A stretch of DNA of 64,000 bases from Rubrobacter_D sp963840835 (lineage in GTDB: Bacteria; Actinomycetota; Rubrobacteria; Rubrobacterales; Rubrobacteraceae), in NCBI GenBank assembly GCA_963840835.1, contig CAWJAM010000013.1, positions 274,303-338,302 of the forward strand. The letters run 5' to 3'. Every line of letters starts with the position of its first letter. Within the stretch, counting starts at the first letter, position 1. The notes under the pieces are model-generated. The model was given only the letters and a program-made list of their open reading frames with translations, made no database searches and was not told where the DNA came from. A program made the translations under genes and the position numbers. Below, piece after piece: positions 49,740 to 58,568 of the stretch.

Positions 49740-50600
49740 TCCCCATCCTCCAGCTCCGCTAGCGCGCCCTCCTGGACCAGAACGCCGCGACCCTGAGCGT
49801 TACCTCTCCCTTGTGCAAGATCCCCCACTACCTGGAGAACCGCCTCACGGTGGACGACGCCTACCAAACCCTGGAGATAATGAAGACGGAAGGAGACGAA
49901 GTAGAGCGCGAGCTGGCCGCCCAGATAGCGGATCTCCTGGACGAGGTCTGGCGCGAGGTGAAGGTTTTCCGGCAGGTGCAGAACATCTACGAGTTGGTTG
50001 CGGGGGCGTCCCCCACGATGAGCCCGGAGGAGCTTCGCGAACAGGAGGCGTTCGCGAGCTGTTCGAGGGCACCGACTACGTCATCCGCGGGGAAGAGAAC
50101 CTGCCCGACGAGCCCGGACACATCTTCGTCATGAACCACCTCTCCAACCACCTGGATAACCTGCTCCCCAACGACTTCATTCTCACGCTTGACACACATT
50201 TCGTCTCATCCATGATCCTCCTGAAAAAGTACGACGAAGCGCTCGTGCGTGTCGTCCGTAAGTCCGACCCCGGCGAGTACGGGCACCAGAAGTTCTCCGA
50301 CCGGCTCGGCTATATCTACGTTTACTCCGGGCACGTCGACCCCATCGACGACGACACCTCGAGCACACCCGAGGAGCGCCGCAGGCTCTTCCTGGACACC
50401 GCGAGAACACCTGAGGAACATAGTCATCTGCCCCGAGGGGACCAGTACCGAGACGGAGAATTCGCCCTTGGCGTTAGAGAGAAGGGAATCATCGATCTAG
50501 GAGTTCGCTCCACAAGAGCCAGCTGGAAAGCCGCCGGGTTGATTTGGGGGCATCGCCGGAACCGAAGGGTTTCCAAGCCCGTTTTCGTAAGGTCTGTTGC
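49740..50600 (+). pseudogene. 1-acyl-glycerol-3-phosphate acyltransferase-like, frameshifted
   Basis: The reading LCKIPHYLENRLTVDDAYQT to MSPEELREQEAF changes frame near 50045 to ELFEGTDYVIRGEENLPDEP, HIFVMNHLSNHLDNL (the HxxxxD-like acyltransferase motif, here NHLSNHLD) and SDRLGYIYVYSGHVDP. Near 50405 the substrate motif (IVICPEGTSTETEN) lies in yet another frame. At least two indels disable the gene. Intact relatives acylate lysophosphatidate at the membrane. Confidence 0.6.
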
Positions 50601-50605
50601 GTAAG

Positions 50606-50980
50606 CTAACTACGCGGCCCGGATCCTCTTCGGGTTCCCGGATCGGTGGGTGATGAGTCAGAAGCATGTTCCAAACCGAAGCTGAAGAGGTAGGCGCGAG
50701 GCGGGACCCCCTCTTGCCCGTTGGCTTGAGTTTCGCCGGCTGTTGCGCTTGTCACGGCTTCGGACCACTGGCCGCCGAAGGTCGCGCCGATGCCTGCGAT
50801 AGCGATGACCGCTACCACGGAGACGAGCGTAGCCAGGCATAACAACTTTGCGTTTGTGAACGCCTCGCCGTGCCTGTGACGCGCAATGTCCGTCGCCGCC
50901 GCAATCCAAAGGCCTAATACGGTGAGGGTCAGTAAGGGCCACAGGAGGTATGAAAGGACCGAAGCCGCCAGTCCTTCCAC
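50606..50980 (-). CDS. Hypothetical two-helix membrane protein
   Basis: Two hydrophobic segments (LLWPLLTLTVLGLWIAAATD and LLCLATLVSVVAVIAIAGIG) are joined by a basic loop (ARHRHGEAF) and followed by a polar Ser/Pro/Arg tail. No family is recognised. It lies 47 bases before the FCD regulator's stop on the same strand and might share its transcript. Confidence 0.5.
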   Translation of the reverse strand: MEGLAASVLSYLLWPLLTLTVLGLWIAAATDIARHRHGEAFTNAKLLCLATLVSVVAVIAIAGIGATFGGQWSEAVTSATAGETQANGQEGVPPRAYLFSFGLEHASDSSPTDPGTRRGSGPRS

Positions 50981-51027
50981 GGTTACCTTGAAGGTCCGGT
51001 ATACAACTTAATCTCCCGCGCCTGCCG

Positions 51028-51837
51028 CTACCGCGTCCGGGGGACGGGTCTGCCCGTGTAAGGGTTGGCATCCCCCGCCGGTGGTTGCCCGCCGATGCTT
51101 CCCAAGTATTCTCTGGGCATGGCCTGTTTGTAAACCCCGTAAGATAGCTCCAAGTGCTCCCGCATCCCGACCGCGGCCTTGATCCCGTCCTGGTCGGAGA
51201 TGGCCTCACAGACGAGGCGGTGCTGTTGCTGGGAGATCCGCTTGACCTCGGGCAAGACGTTCTCTGGTATGAGGTAACGTTCGGCCAGCGTTCTCAGGGT
51301 CATGTGGATAGAACCCGCGAACAGGCTCAACATCCTGTTCTTGGAGGCTTCCGCGACGGCCATATGGAAGGAGATGTCCGAGACTACGGCAACGCCTTCC
51401 TTTAGCTCGTCCATCTCTACCGTCTTCTCGATCACGAACATGTCCTGTTCCGTACGCCGGGCGGCGGCAAGCTCCGCCGCCGGTACGTCCGTGACCTCCC
51501 GGGCATCCCACAACTCCTCGAGCGTAAGCTCGTCCACGTCCAGCAATAGAAATATGGAGTCCGTCAGATACTCTGCCACGCCCGCACCATCCATAGCCTC
51601 GACAAACGTCCCGCCCGTTGGACCCGTCGAGCTCCTCAGAACGTTCTGTGACTCCAGCACCTTGAGTGCCTCGCGTACCGTCGGCCGGCTGACACCGAGG
51701 GATCGGGCCAGATCCGTCTCCGGCGGCAACTTATCGCCCGGACGCAGCTTCCTGGAAGAGATCTCACCCCGAATGTGCTTGATTATTCGCTCGTAGGTCT
51801 TGCTGGCCTTCCGTGTTCCGCTCAGGCTGTCTCCCAT
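51028..51837 (-). CDS. FadR/GntR-type regulator with FCD domain
   Basis: An N-terminal GntR winged helix (GEISSRKLRPGDKLPPETDL, LARSLGVSRPTVREALKVLE) is followed by an all-helical FCD domain (residues about 100-240) whose metal/ligand ligands appear in DISFHMAVAEASKN and HRLVCEAISDQD. It diverges from the MFS gene. A palindrome of the GntR/FCD type (TTGTTTGACAA) sits in the MFS promoter, and three further matches occur in promoters or leaders of the downstream catabolic genes, so it probably controls this whole region. Confidence 0.85.
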   Translation of the reverse strand: MGDSLSGTRKASKTYERIIKHIRGEISSRKLRPGDKLPPETDLARSLGVSRPTVREALKVLESQNVLRSSTGPTGGTFVEAMDGAGVAEYLTDSIFLLLDVDELTLEELWDAREVTDVPAAELAAARRTEQDMFVIEKTVEMDELKEGVAVVSDISFHMAVAEASKNRMLSLFAGSIHMTLRTLAERYLIPENVLPEVKRISQQQHRLVCEAISDQDGIKAAVGMREHLELSYGVYKQAMPREYLGSIGGQPPAGDANPYTGRPVPRTR

Positions 51838-52067
51838 AAAGCTAAAACTTACTTCCCGATAGCGACCATACTATAGCCGAAATTACCGCTCTTTCACCAT
51901 AAACGCCCAAGCATTCGTTGTCTGTGTGCTTTTCCTCGTCCCCGATCCGCAAGCCAGCCCCAGGGAGCCGAGCGGCGATGGAACGCAAGAAACCCAACCG
52001 TAGAAGCGAGACACCCGCCATGGGGGCAAGCCAGCCGAAGCGGGAAACGGGCAACTCGTGAAAGTAT

Positions 52068-52100
52068 TTGTTTGACAAATTAGCATACTTTGGCTATTTT
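52068..52100 (+). promoter_or_regulatory. MFS-gene promoter with FCD-type operator
   Basis: TTGACA (52072-52077) and TATTTT (52095-52100) are 17 bases apart. The -35 lies within TTGTTTGACAA (52068-52078), part of the longer palindrome atttgtttgacaaat. Binding there would block the promoter. Confidence 0.65.
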
Positions 52101-52187
52101 GCCGTTTGGGTGTTTGGTGCGATGGCGTAAAGAACGCGTAGCGCCGGATTATTGAGTGGTGAGGGACGAGACAAGGAGGAGGCAAAG

Positions 52188-53591
52188 ATGGTTGATCGTC
52201 CAGGTAGTGGGGGAGAGGGCCCTGCCGGAAATCCGAGCAGGACGCCCTCCGACGCCCCGGCAATCGACACCAATATCACCAACAAGACCCTGATTTACTC
52301 CTCGATCGTCTGCTTTTTGGCGTGGGTCTTCTCCGTCTACGATTACACGCTGTTCGGGGCGCTACTTCCGGTCATCTCCGAGGAGTTCGGCTGGTCGACC
52401 TCGTTCGGCACCTTCATCGTAACCCTCATAGCGATCGGGACCATCGTTGTGGCACTCGCGGTCGGACCGATGCTCGACTATCTGGGCCGCAAACCGTCTC
52501 TGGTCATCGCTACCGTCGGAGCGGCCCTGAGCTCCGGCCTTACGGCCCTGGCCCCTGCGTCGTTAGCGGGAGCATACATGACCGTGGTGCGCACCTTCTC
52601 CGGTCTCGGCTACTCCGAGCAGGCGGTGAACGCAACCTACCTCAACGAGATGTACGGCAACCACCCGCGACGGGGGTTCATCTACAGCCTGGTGCAGGGC
52701 GGCTGGCCGATCGGGGTATTGCTTGGGGCGGCGTTGTCCGCGGTGTTGTTGCCCGCCATCGGTTGGCGCAACACCTTCCTGGTCGCCACTTTCCCGGCGA
52801 TCGTGATCGCCGTCCTCGCCATCAAGCTTCGGGAATCCCCGAAGTTCCAGGCCATGAAGTACGTAAAGAAGCTGGAGAAAGATGGTCGTCACGATGAGGC
52901 CGTCGAGTTCGGACGGGGCTTCAACATAGATGTCCACCACTCGGAAGAGTCGACCTTCAGGCAGCTCTTCGAGCCCGACCTCAGGAAGCACACCATCTTT
53001 ATCAGCCTGGCGATGCTCTGCAACTGGATCGGTATCCAGGTCTTCGCCGTTCTCGGCACCACCGTGCTCACGGAGGGCAAGGGGGTGGAGTTCTCCAGCT
53101 CGCTGATCATTCTCGTCATCTCCAATGCGGCCGCTTACATCGGCTACCTCTGCCACGGGTTCGTCGGAGACCGCCTCGGGCGGCGCCTGACCATCGCCGG
53201 CGGCTGGCTGATCTCTTCCCTGGCCTACACCTTGATGCTGTTCGGGCCGGATTCGACCGCCTTCGTGCTGACGATGTACACAGCAGGCCTCTTCTTCATA
53301 ATCGGCCCCTACGCGGCGCTGCTGTTCTTCATGGGCGAGTCGTTCCCGACCCGGGTGCGCGGTACGGGGTCCTCGTTCGTCAACGCCATGGGCCCGGCGG
53401 GCGCGATTGTGGGGTCGGCCCTGTTCAGCCTGTTCACTGGCCTGGGCCTTAGCGTGGTGCTCACCGCCTTCCTTGCCGGCGCCATCGCGACATGCCTCTC
53501 CGCCTTCCTCATGCTTGGCACCCGCGACGTAAAGGACCCGCTTGATTCCGAGGTGACGGAGGCGGATTCCACGGTGGCCGGGGTGACGTGA
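52188..53591 (+). CDS. MFS transporter
   Basis: Twelve hydrophobic helices with the loop 2-3 signature GPMLDYLGRKPSL and a second, GFVGDRLGRRLTIAG, between helices 8 and 9. FSVYDYTLFGALLPVISEEF and YSEQAVNATYLNEMY are typical of the metabolite:H+ symporter (sialate/aromatic acid/benzoate-like) group. I use the ATG at 52188, 7 bases after AAGGAGGAGG; the upstream TTG at 52152 is weaker. It likely imports the substrate of the catabolic genes that follow. A strong palindromic terminator lies after it. Confidence 0.85.
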   Translation: MVDRPGSGGEGPAGNPSRTPSDAPAIDTNITNKTLIYSSIVCFLAWVFSVYDYTLFGALLPVISEEFGWSTSFGTFIVTLIAIGTIVVALAVGPMLDYLGRKPSLVIATVGAALSSGLTALAPASLAGAYMTVVRTFSGLGYSEQAVNATYLNEMYGNHPRRGFIYSLVQGGWPIGVLLGAALSAVLLPAIGWRNTFLVATFPAIVIAVLAIKLRESPKFQAMKYVKKLEKDGRHDEAVEFGRGFNIDVHHSEESTFRQLFEPDLRKHTIFISLAMLCNWIGIQVFAVLGTTVLTEGKGVEFSSSLIILVISNAAAYIGYLCHGFVGDRLGRRLTIAGGWLISSLAYTLMLFGPDSTAFVLTMYTAGLFFIIGPYAALLFFMGESFPTRVRGTGSSFVNAMGPAGAIVGSALFSLFTGLGLSVVLTAFLAGAIATCLSAFLMLGTRDVKDPLDSEVTEADSTVAGVT

Positions 53592-53620
53592 TCGACGTCG
53601 CGGGCATCGGGTGAAGAACC

Positions 53621-53646
53621 GGGGTGGGCCAGATCTGGCCCACCCC
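53621..53646 (+). terminator. 26-bp perfect palindrome after the MFS gene
   Basis: ggggtgggccaga and its complement are joined without a loop, 30 bases after the MFS stop and 31 before the first SDR start. It is a strong stem with no T-run and probably terminates or attenuates transcription. Confidence 0.6.
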
Positions 53647-53677
53647 GCCGTAGTTGTTGGCCCAGGAAAGGAGGTTG

Positions 53678-54427
53678 ATGATGGCGCTTGAACGCTCCCG
53701 GGTCGCCCTGGTCACGGGGGCTGGAAGTGGGATCGGCCGCGCCATCGCCGAGAAGCTGGCAAGGGACGGGGAGCGCGTCGCCGTCAACGACCTGAGGGGC
53801 ACGGACGCCGACGAGGTCGTAGCCGGAATAAAGGAACACGGGGGAGAGGCCGCGAGCGCCCCCGGCGACGTCTCGGAACCGGAGGCCGTGAGGAAGATCG
53901 TGGAGGCGGCGCAGGGAGCATTCGGACCGGTCGAGATCCTGGTCAACAACGCCGGCTACGGCCAGCAGAAGCTGTTCGTGGACCTCACCGTGGAGGACTT
54001 CGACCGCATGATCGGCGTCCACCTGCGTGGGACGTTTTTGTGCGCCAGCGCCGTGCTGCCGGAGATGCTGTCGAGGGGCCAGGGTGTAATCGTCAACGTC
54101 GCCTCGCAGCTCGGCCAGATCGGGGGTGTCGAGCTCTGCCACTACAGCGCGGCGAAGGCCGGCATCATCGGCCTGACGAAATCGCTCGCCCGCGAGGTCT
54201 CGGCGCAGGGTGTGAGGGTAAACGCGGTGGCGCCGGGCCCGATCAACACCGATCTCGTCCTCGGCCTCTCCGAGGAGTGGCGCCAGAACAAGGCCGCGGA
54301 GCTTCCCTTAGGGCGCTTCGGCGAGCCCTGGGAGGTCGCCGAAACGGTCTCCTTCCTCGCCTCCGAGGGAGCCGCGCTCTACGTGGGGCAGACGCTCGGG
54401 CCGAACTCCGGGGACGTGATGCTGTGA
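53678..54427 (+). CDS. SDR-family oxidoreductase (first of two)
   Basis: TGAGSGIGRAIAEKLARDGE is the cofactor loop, the acidic residue after AVND favours NAD, and VEILVNNAGYGQ, NVASQLGQIG and HYSAAKAGIIGLTK carry the catalytic Asn, Ser, Tyr and Lys. PINTDLVLGL and GQTLGPNSGDVML close the fold. Length is 250 residues. AAAGGAGG lies just before the paired ATG codons. The stop at 54427 lies 38 bases before the second SDR. It is probably a 3-oxoacyl or polyol-type dehydrogenase in the same pathway. Confidence 0.85.
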   Translation: MMALERSRVALVTGAGSGIGRAIAEKLARDGERVAVNDLRGTDADEVVAGIKEHGGEAASAPGDVSEPEAVRKIVEAAQGAFGPVEILVNNAGYGQQKLFVDLTVEDFDRMIGVHLRGTFLCASAVLPEMLSRGQGVIVNVASQLGQIGGVELCHYSAAKAGIIGLTKSLAREVSAQGVRVNAVAPGPINTDLVLGLSEEWRQNKAAELPLGRFGEPWEVAETVSFLASEGAALYVGQTLGPNSGDVML

Positions 54428-54465
54428 GCGCCGGAGAAAACACCGCGTATAGGAGCGAGATTCCT

Positions 54466-55233
54466 ATGCAGAGCTCGGAGAGCGATACGGTTCTGATCAC
54501 CGGCTCCGGCATCGGCATCGGCGCGGCCACGGCCCGCGCCTTCGCCGACGAGGGCTATCGGGTCGTCGTGACCGACGTACTCGACGACGAAGGACAGAAG
54601 GTAGTCTCGGAGATCAAGGATCGTGGCGGCGAGGCCGAGTACCACCACCTCGACGTTACGAGCACAGAAGAAGTCGAGCGCGTGGTCTCCGAGGCCGAGG
54701 AGCGCTACGGGCCGCTCGGTTGCGTGGTGGCGAACGCCGGTATCGCCCACAAGGCACCCCTCACCGAGCTCACCGACGAGAAGTGGGACCATACCCACGA
54801 GATCGACCTCAAGGGCGTCATGCGGGTCTGCCGGGCGGTGGCCCCGGCTATGCGAGAGGCGAAGGGGGGGAGCATGATCGCCGTCTCCTCCATCATGGGC
54901 GTCGCCTATGGTTGGGACGAGCACGTCCAGTACTCGGCCGCCAAGGCCGGCGTAGTCGGCCTCGTGCGCGGCCTCGCCGTGGAGCTCGCCCGCGACGGTA
55001 TACGCGTCAACGGCATCGCTCCCGGCTACATCCGGACAGCCCAGGCGCTCTCCGAAGAGCACTCGCTCGGTCCACGGGGCCTCGAAGAGGCCGCCGAGTT
55101 CATACCGATGGGCAGGGTCGGCGAGCCAGAGGACATCGCCGACGTGATCCTCTTCCTCGCCTCAGACGCCGCCCGCTACCTCACCGGCCAGGTCGTAGTT
55201 GTGGACGGGGGCCTGCTCGTGGGCCGGTACTAA
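54466..55233 (+). CDS. SDR-family oxidoreductase (second of two)
   Basis: The cofactor loop reads LITGSGIGIGAATARAFADE (a TG-x3-G-x-G form with one residue less than usual). VVTDVLDDEG follows with the NAD-selective Asp, then CVVANAGIAHKAPL (NAG motif), AVSSIMGVAYG and VQYSAAKAGVVGLV (Tyr/Lys). VVVDGGLLVGRY ends it. ATG 54466 has AGGAG 9 bases upstream. A GTG at 54424, overlapping the stop of the first SDR, is an alternative. Confidence 0.83.
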   Translation: MQSSESDTVLITGSGIGIGAATARAFADEGYRVVVTDVLDDEGQKVVSEIKDRGGEAEYHHLDVTSTEEVERVVSEAEERYGPLGCVVANAGIAHKAPLTELTDEKWDHTHEIDLKGVMRVCRAVAPAMREAKGGSMIAVSSIMGVAYGWDEHVQYSAAKAGVVGLVRGLAVELARDGIRVNGIAPGYIRTAQALSEEHSLGPRGLEEAAEFIPMGRVGEPEDIADVILFLASDAARYLTGQVVVVDGGLLVGRY

Positions 55234-55235
55234 AA

Positions 55236-56059
55236 GGCTTCAGGCATTGGCTGTCAGGACGTGGGCGCGCATGGGTTGCTCCAGGGTCACGCGGCCGTCC
55301 GCGGCGACCCGTGCGTGGCGCCGGAAGGCGGCTTCGACTTCGGCGCGGTGTTCCGCCACCACCGCCGCGCGTGCTGGATCCACGGCGACGATGCGAGCGA
55401 GGAACTGGTCCAGGCCTTCGAAGTGCTCATGCCGGAGGTAGTCGACGCGTCTGAGCAGCCCGAACGCCTCGGTCTCCAGGGCCTGACGGAGAGCATCCTG
55501 CGCGGCGGTACGAACGTCGGTCTCGTCCTCTACCGGACACAAAGCGGAGAAGAACGAGCCTTCGGCGAGGGGCTCGACGACGACGATGGGCCTCGTCGGC
55601 CCTACGACGCGAGCCGCCTCGTGGAGGGCCCGGTGCATGGCGGGCCGCGGAACGTGATGGAGGGAGTTGAGGAAGATCGCGCCCTCAATAGAAGCGTCCG
55701 CGAACGGGAGCGCCTCCGCGACGGCTTGGTGAAACGTTCCCGCAGGGACCGCTTCACGCGCGAGCGCCAGCGCTCCCGCGTTGGGATCTACCCCGCTAAC
55801 GTGCGCCCCCCGGTCCGACAACGAACGCGCGAGGACGCCGGCTCCGCAGCCGATATCCAGTAGCCGCTTGCCCGCGAGCGGCTCGAACGCCGCCACGATG
55901 ATGGACATGGCGTCGGGCTCCGGCGGCAACCCGGCTTCCCCAGTCGTCCCCGTCACGGGGCCGGACGGCAGTGGAAGACGAGGACTCCGGCGTTCGAAAG
56001 AGTTGACGTCGGGGTGCAGGGTCGGTCCAGTCGAAACCTGATGCCTGCAGTCTGAAAGC
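55236..56059. repeat. Heptad-repeat-bounded element, copy 4, with cargo gene
   Basis: The left array (55236-55258, ggcttca/ggcattg/gctgtca) starts just after the SDR stop. The right, inverted array (56034-56059, cctgatg/cctgcag/tctgaaa) ends just before the truncated cyclodeaminase gene. Unlike copies 1-3 the arrays are 800 bases apart and enclose a methyltransferase gene. Confidence 0.6.
55240..55956 (-). CDS. SAM-dependent methyltransferase (class I)
   Basis: KRLLDIGCGAGVLARSLSDR is the SAM loop, VSGVDPNAGAL the acidic ribose loop and GAIFLNSLHHVPRPAMHRAL the post-II segment. The C-terminal half (EHFEGLDQFLARIVAVDPAR) is helical and specific to a subgroup of small-molecule methyltransferases. 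Length is 238 residues. The last codons and the stop (HVLTANA) come from the left heptad array. It is opposite in direction to the SDR genes and enclosed by the repeat arrays, so it looks like an insert rather than part of the pathway. Confidence 0.78.
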   Translation of the reverse strand: MTGTTGEAGLPPEPDAMSIIVAAFEPLAGKRLLDIGCGAGVLARSLSDRGAHVSGVDPNAGALALAREAVPAGTFHQAVAEALPFADASIEGAIFLNSLHHVPRPAMHRALHEAARVVGPTRPIVVVEPLAEGSFFSALCPVEDETDVRTAAQDALRQALETEAFGLLRRVDYLRHEHFEGLDQFLARIVAVDPARAAVVAEHRAEVEAAFRRHARVAADGRVTLEQPMRAHVLTANA

Positions 56060-56065
56060 TCTCTT

Positions 56066-56428
56066 TCAGGTCGAGATCATCTTCTTCTCGATGCCGACCC
56101 CGGCGGCGAGCGGGAAGACTGTCTCGGGGTGGGTGTAGATCAGGATCGAGAAGACCGTGGGCAGGTCGAACTTCGCGCGGTTCTCCTCGCGGATGGAGAC
56201 CCACTTGCAGGCGGCGGCCTCGGGCTCCTCGATGTAGGAGGGCATCACCTCCCACTCCCCCGGGTACTTGTCCAGGTCCATGTGGCCCTTCGGCTCCATG
56301 TAGTAACGGCCCTCGCCGTGCATCCGGTAGGCGTGCTCGACACGGTCGTTGTACTCCTTAGGCTCCAGCAGGACCATCATGTCCGTGCGACTCAGGATCA
56401 GGGTCTTGCGGTTTCTCCAGCTCTCCAT
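56066..56428 (-). pseudogene. Ornithine cyclodeaminase/mu-crystallin, N-terminal fragment
   Basis: LILSRTDMMVLLEPKEYNDR, HGEGRYYMEPKGHMDL and ACKWVSIREENRAKFDLPTV followed by FSILIYTHPETVFPLA are the first third of an ornithine cyclodeaminase/alanine dehydrogenase-like protein, including the substrate-binding Lys (ACKWVS). The NAD-binding domain is missing. After PLA the frame reads AGVGIEKKMIST and stops next to the heptad array, so the truncation is tied to that element. Upstream spacing to the amidase (33 bases) suggests it once belonged to the catabolic operon. Confidence 0.72.
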
Positions 56429-56461
56429 CGCTCCCTCCGGTTCGCGCCCGCTTGGGACTCC

Positions 56462-57112
56462 TTACGTCGAGGCTCCGACCTTCTCTCGGACGCTCTCCAG
56501 GTAAGAGAGGGCGTCCTCGACGGGGACTACGTCGGCGTACTTGGCCTGTATGTCGACCAGGTTGGCCTCGTGCGGCGCCTGCGCCCGGTCGCCGACGCAC
56601 TCGCGCGGGACGAGCGTCGGGTAGCCGTACTGCAGGAGGTCTATGGCCGTCGCCCGGATGCAGCCGCTCGTCGTCGCGCCGCACATTACAATGGTGTCCA
56701 CGCCTTGCGAGACCAGGATCGAGGGCAGGTTCGTGCCGAAGAAGGCCGAGGCGCCCTTCTTGAGGATCACGGTCTCTTCCTCTCTTCGTTCGAGGCGGGG
56801 ATCTATCTCGACCCACTTGCCGCCCACGACCAGCTCTCGGAGTCCGGGGGCCTTCTCGAGCCAGAGTGAGCCATCCTTCAGGTTGGGCTCGAAGCCGATG
56901 GTGGTGAAGACGATCGGGATCTCGCGCTCGCGGGCGGCGGCGAGGAGGCGACGTGTCGCCTCGACCTCTTGCGTGAGGTCGGAACCCATCGTGCACTCCG
57001 GGTCGGTGAAGCCGCGGCTGAAGTCGACGACGAGCAAGGCCGGGCGTCCACCGAGCGTCACACTCTGCCCGAGGCGGGCGCGCTCGTAGACCTCTCGCGT
57101 TTCTTCGCTCAT
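56462..57112 (-). CDS. Isochorismatase-fold amidohydrolase (N-carbamoyl/ureido amidase-like)
   Basis: The cysteine hydrolase triad is complete: D30 (LLVVDFSRGF), the Lys in TVILKKGASAF (118/119) and C151 (VMCGATTSGCIRA). The GATTSGC form and the length (217 residues) resemble N-carbamoylsarcosine amidase, maleamate amidase and RutB ureidoacrylate hydrolase. It starts with ATG 57112, 4 bases after the stop of the dihydropyrimidinase remnant, so it is part of the minus-strand operon. A role in opening or deamidating N-carbamoyl or ureido intermediates is inferred. Confidence 0.83.
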   Translation of the reverse strand: MSEETREVYERARLGQSVTLGGRPALLVVDFSRGFTDPECTMGSDLTQEVEATRRLLAAAREREIPIVFTTIGFEPNLKDGSLWLEKAPGLRELVVGGKWVEIDPRLERREEETVILKKGASAFFGTNLPSILVSQGVDTIVMCGATTSGCIRATAIDLLQYGYPTLVPRECVGDRAQAPHEANLVDIQAKYADVVPVEDALSYLESVREKVGAST

Positions 57113-57116
57113 GCGC

Positions 57117-57254
57117 TCACCCCACCCTCGCCGCACTTTGCTCGGAACCACTGGGGAGGCCCTCGCCGAAGCGCGCTCGCTTCACGAACTTGCCGTCGCC
57201 GACGTAATCGTCCGTGGCGGTGACGATGCGCCCGCCCTTGATCAGCACAGACAT
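57117..57254 (-). pseudogene. Dihydropyrimidinase with a large internal in-frame deletion
   Basis: The 45-residue frame begins MSVLIKGGRIVTATDDYVGD, the standard N-terminus of dihydropyrimidinase/hydantoinase, and continues directly as GKFVKRARFGEGLPSG, which matches the enzyme's extreme C-terminus. About 1.2-1.3 kb with all metal ligands is gone, yet the ribosome site (AAGGAG), start, stop and 4-base spacing to the next gene are kept. The junction lies in a ggcgac repeat. Confidence 0.7.
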
Positions 57255-57278
57255 AACTCCTTCTCCTTTCCCGCGCCC

Positions 57279-58568
57279 TCAACCCGGGGCCGAGGAACCG
57301 TCCTGACTCCTGTCGCTGATGAATTTCCTTATGGCGTTGAGCATGACCTCGGCGCCCAAAGCGGCGTCCGCCGGATCGGCTTCCTCCTCCGGCGAGTGGC
57401 TGATGCCATCTTTGCACGGGACGAACACCATCGCGCTCGGCACGCGGTCGGCGATGCTCATGGTGTCGTGGGCCGCGCCCGAGTGCATCGCCATGTACGG
57501 CTCGCCGCTCGCCTCCGCCGCTTCCTCCAGCGCGGCCACCACCATCTCATCGAGCGGCGTCGCCGAGAGGGTCTGGCGCTGTGCGTACTCGGTCCTCATG
57601 CCGCGCCTCCCTGCAGCTTCTTTCGCGAAGGTGGCGATGTCGCGCGCGACGCCGCGAAAGCCATCCTCGTCGACGCCCCTTACGTCCAGAGAGAACTTCG
57701 CTTGTCCGGGCACGGCGTTTATGAGGTTCGGGCGAAGCTCTATCTCCCCGACCGTCCCGACCGTACCCCCCCCGGCCTCTTTGGCGAGACGCTCCAGCTC
57801 GAGCATGCACTCGGCCATGACGATGCCGGCGTCCTGGCGGAGGTCCATGGGCGTCGCCCCCGCATGGTCGCCGCGCCCGTATACCGTAATGTCGGCGTGG
57901 ACGTAGCCCGCGATCGCGCCTATTACCCCGATCCTGTTGTCCGTGTCCTGAAGCACCCGCGCCTGCTCGATGTGGAGTTCGATCCAGCCGACGAGGTCGT
58001 CGAGGATGCTGAGCGAATCCTGCCAGCGTCCCGGCTCGTAGCCGGCCCCTTCTGCATGCTCCCAGAAGCTGCGTCCGTCGTCTACGGCGCGGAACGTCTC
58101 GCGCAGATCCTTCTCGGTCACCTGCCGGGCGATGATGCGGCTTCCCAATAACATTTGCCCGAATCCCGAGCCTTCCTCCTCGAGGAAGGAGACGAGCTGG
58201 AGTGGGAGGTCGAGATCCATCTCTTTGTTGAGACGACAGACCTCAAGAGCGGTGGCGACGCCCATCGTGCCGTCGTACTTGCCGCCATTTCGGTTCGAGT
58301 CGCAGTGGGAGCCGACGCCGAACGCCTGCTCCCCCTTCGGGCGGTTGCGGGCCACGAGCGTGCCCACCGGGTCCTCGTAGTGCTCGAAGCCCAGAGAGTC
58401 GAGCTCCCCGATAAAGTAGTCGAGGGTGTTACGGTACTCGGGCGTGTAGGCGTAGCGCCGGATCGCCTCTTCGGAGCGCGTGTAGTCGGGCCCGGCCAGC
58501 GTCTCTATGTCGCGCTCGATCCGCGCCGCGCTCTCCACCCTGTCTATGCTCAACGCCTCGGCGGTCAT
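57279..58568 (-). CDS. M20-type carbamoyl-amino-acid/allantoate amidohydrolase
   Basis: A dimetal hydrolase of 429 residues. Metal ligands are seen in GVGSHCDSNRNGGKYDG (H88, D99), SFLEEEGSGF (E131/E132), WIELHIEQARVL (His) and KDGISHSPEEEADP (His). GRGDHAGATPMDLRQDA is the dimerisation/substrate loop of the beta-ureidopropionase, L-carbamoylase and allantoate amidohydrolase group. With a dihydropyrimidinase remnant immediately downstream it fits the second step of hydantoin or pyrimidine breakdown, releasing ammonia and carbon dioxide from an N-carbamoyl amino acid. Confidence 0.88.
   Translation of the reverse strand: MTAEALSIDRVESAARIERDIETLAGPDYTRSEEAIRRYAYTPEYRNTLDYFIGELDSLGFEHYEDPVGTLVARNRPKGEQAFGVGSHCDSNRNGGKYDGTMGVATALEVCRLNKEMDLDLPLQLVSFLEEEGSGFGQMLLGSRIIARQVTEKDLRETFRAVDDGRSFWEHAEGAGYEPGRWQDSLSILDDLVGWIELHIEQARVLQDTDNRIGVIGAIAGYVHADITVYGRGDHAGATPMDLRQDAGIVMAECMLELERLAKEAGGGTVGTVGEIELRPNLINAVPGQAKFSLDVRGVDEDGFRGVARDIATFAKEAAGRRGMRTEYAQRQTLSATPLDEMVVAALEEAAEASGEPYMAMHSGAAHDTMSIADRVPSAMVFVPCKDGISHSPEEEADPADAALGAEVMLNAIRKFISDRSQDGSSAPG

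Noticed and set aside
54040..55233. 397-residue version of the second SDR
   Set aside because: The first 142 residues are an out-of-frame reading of the first SDR; the real SDR fold begins at 54466.
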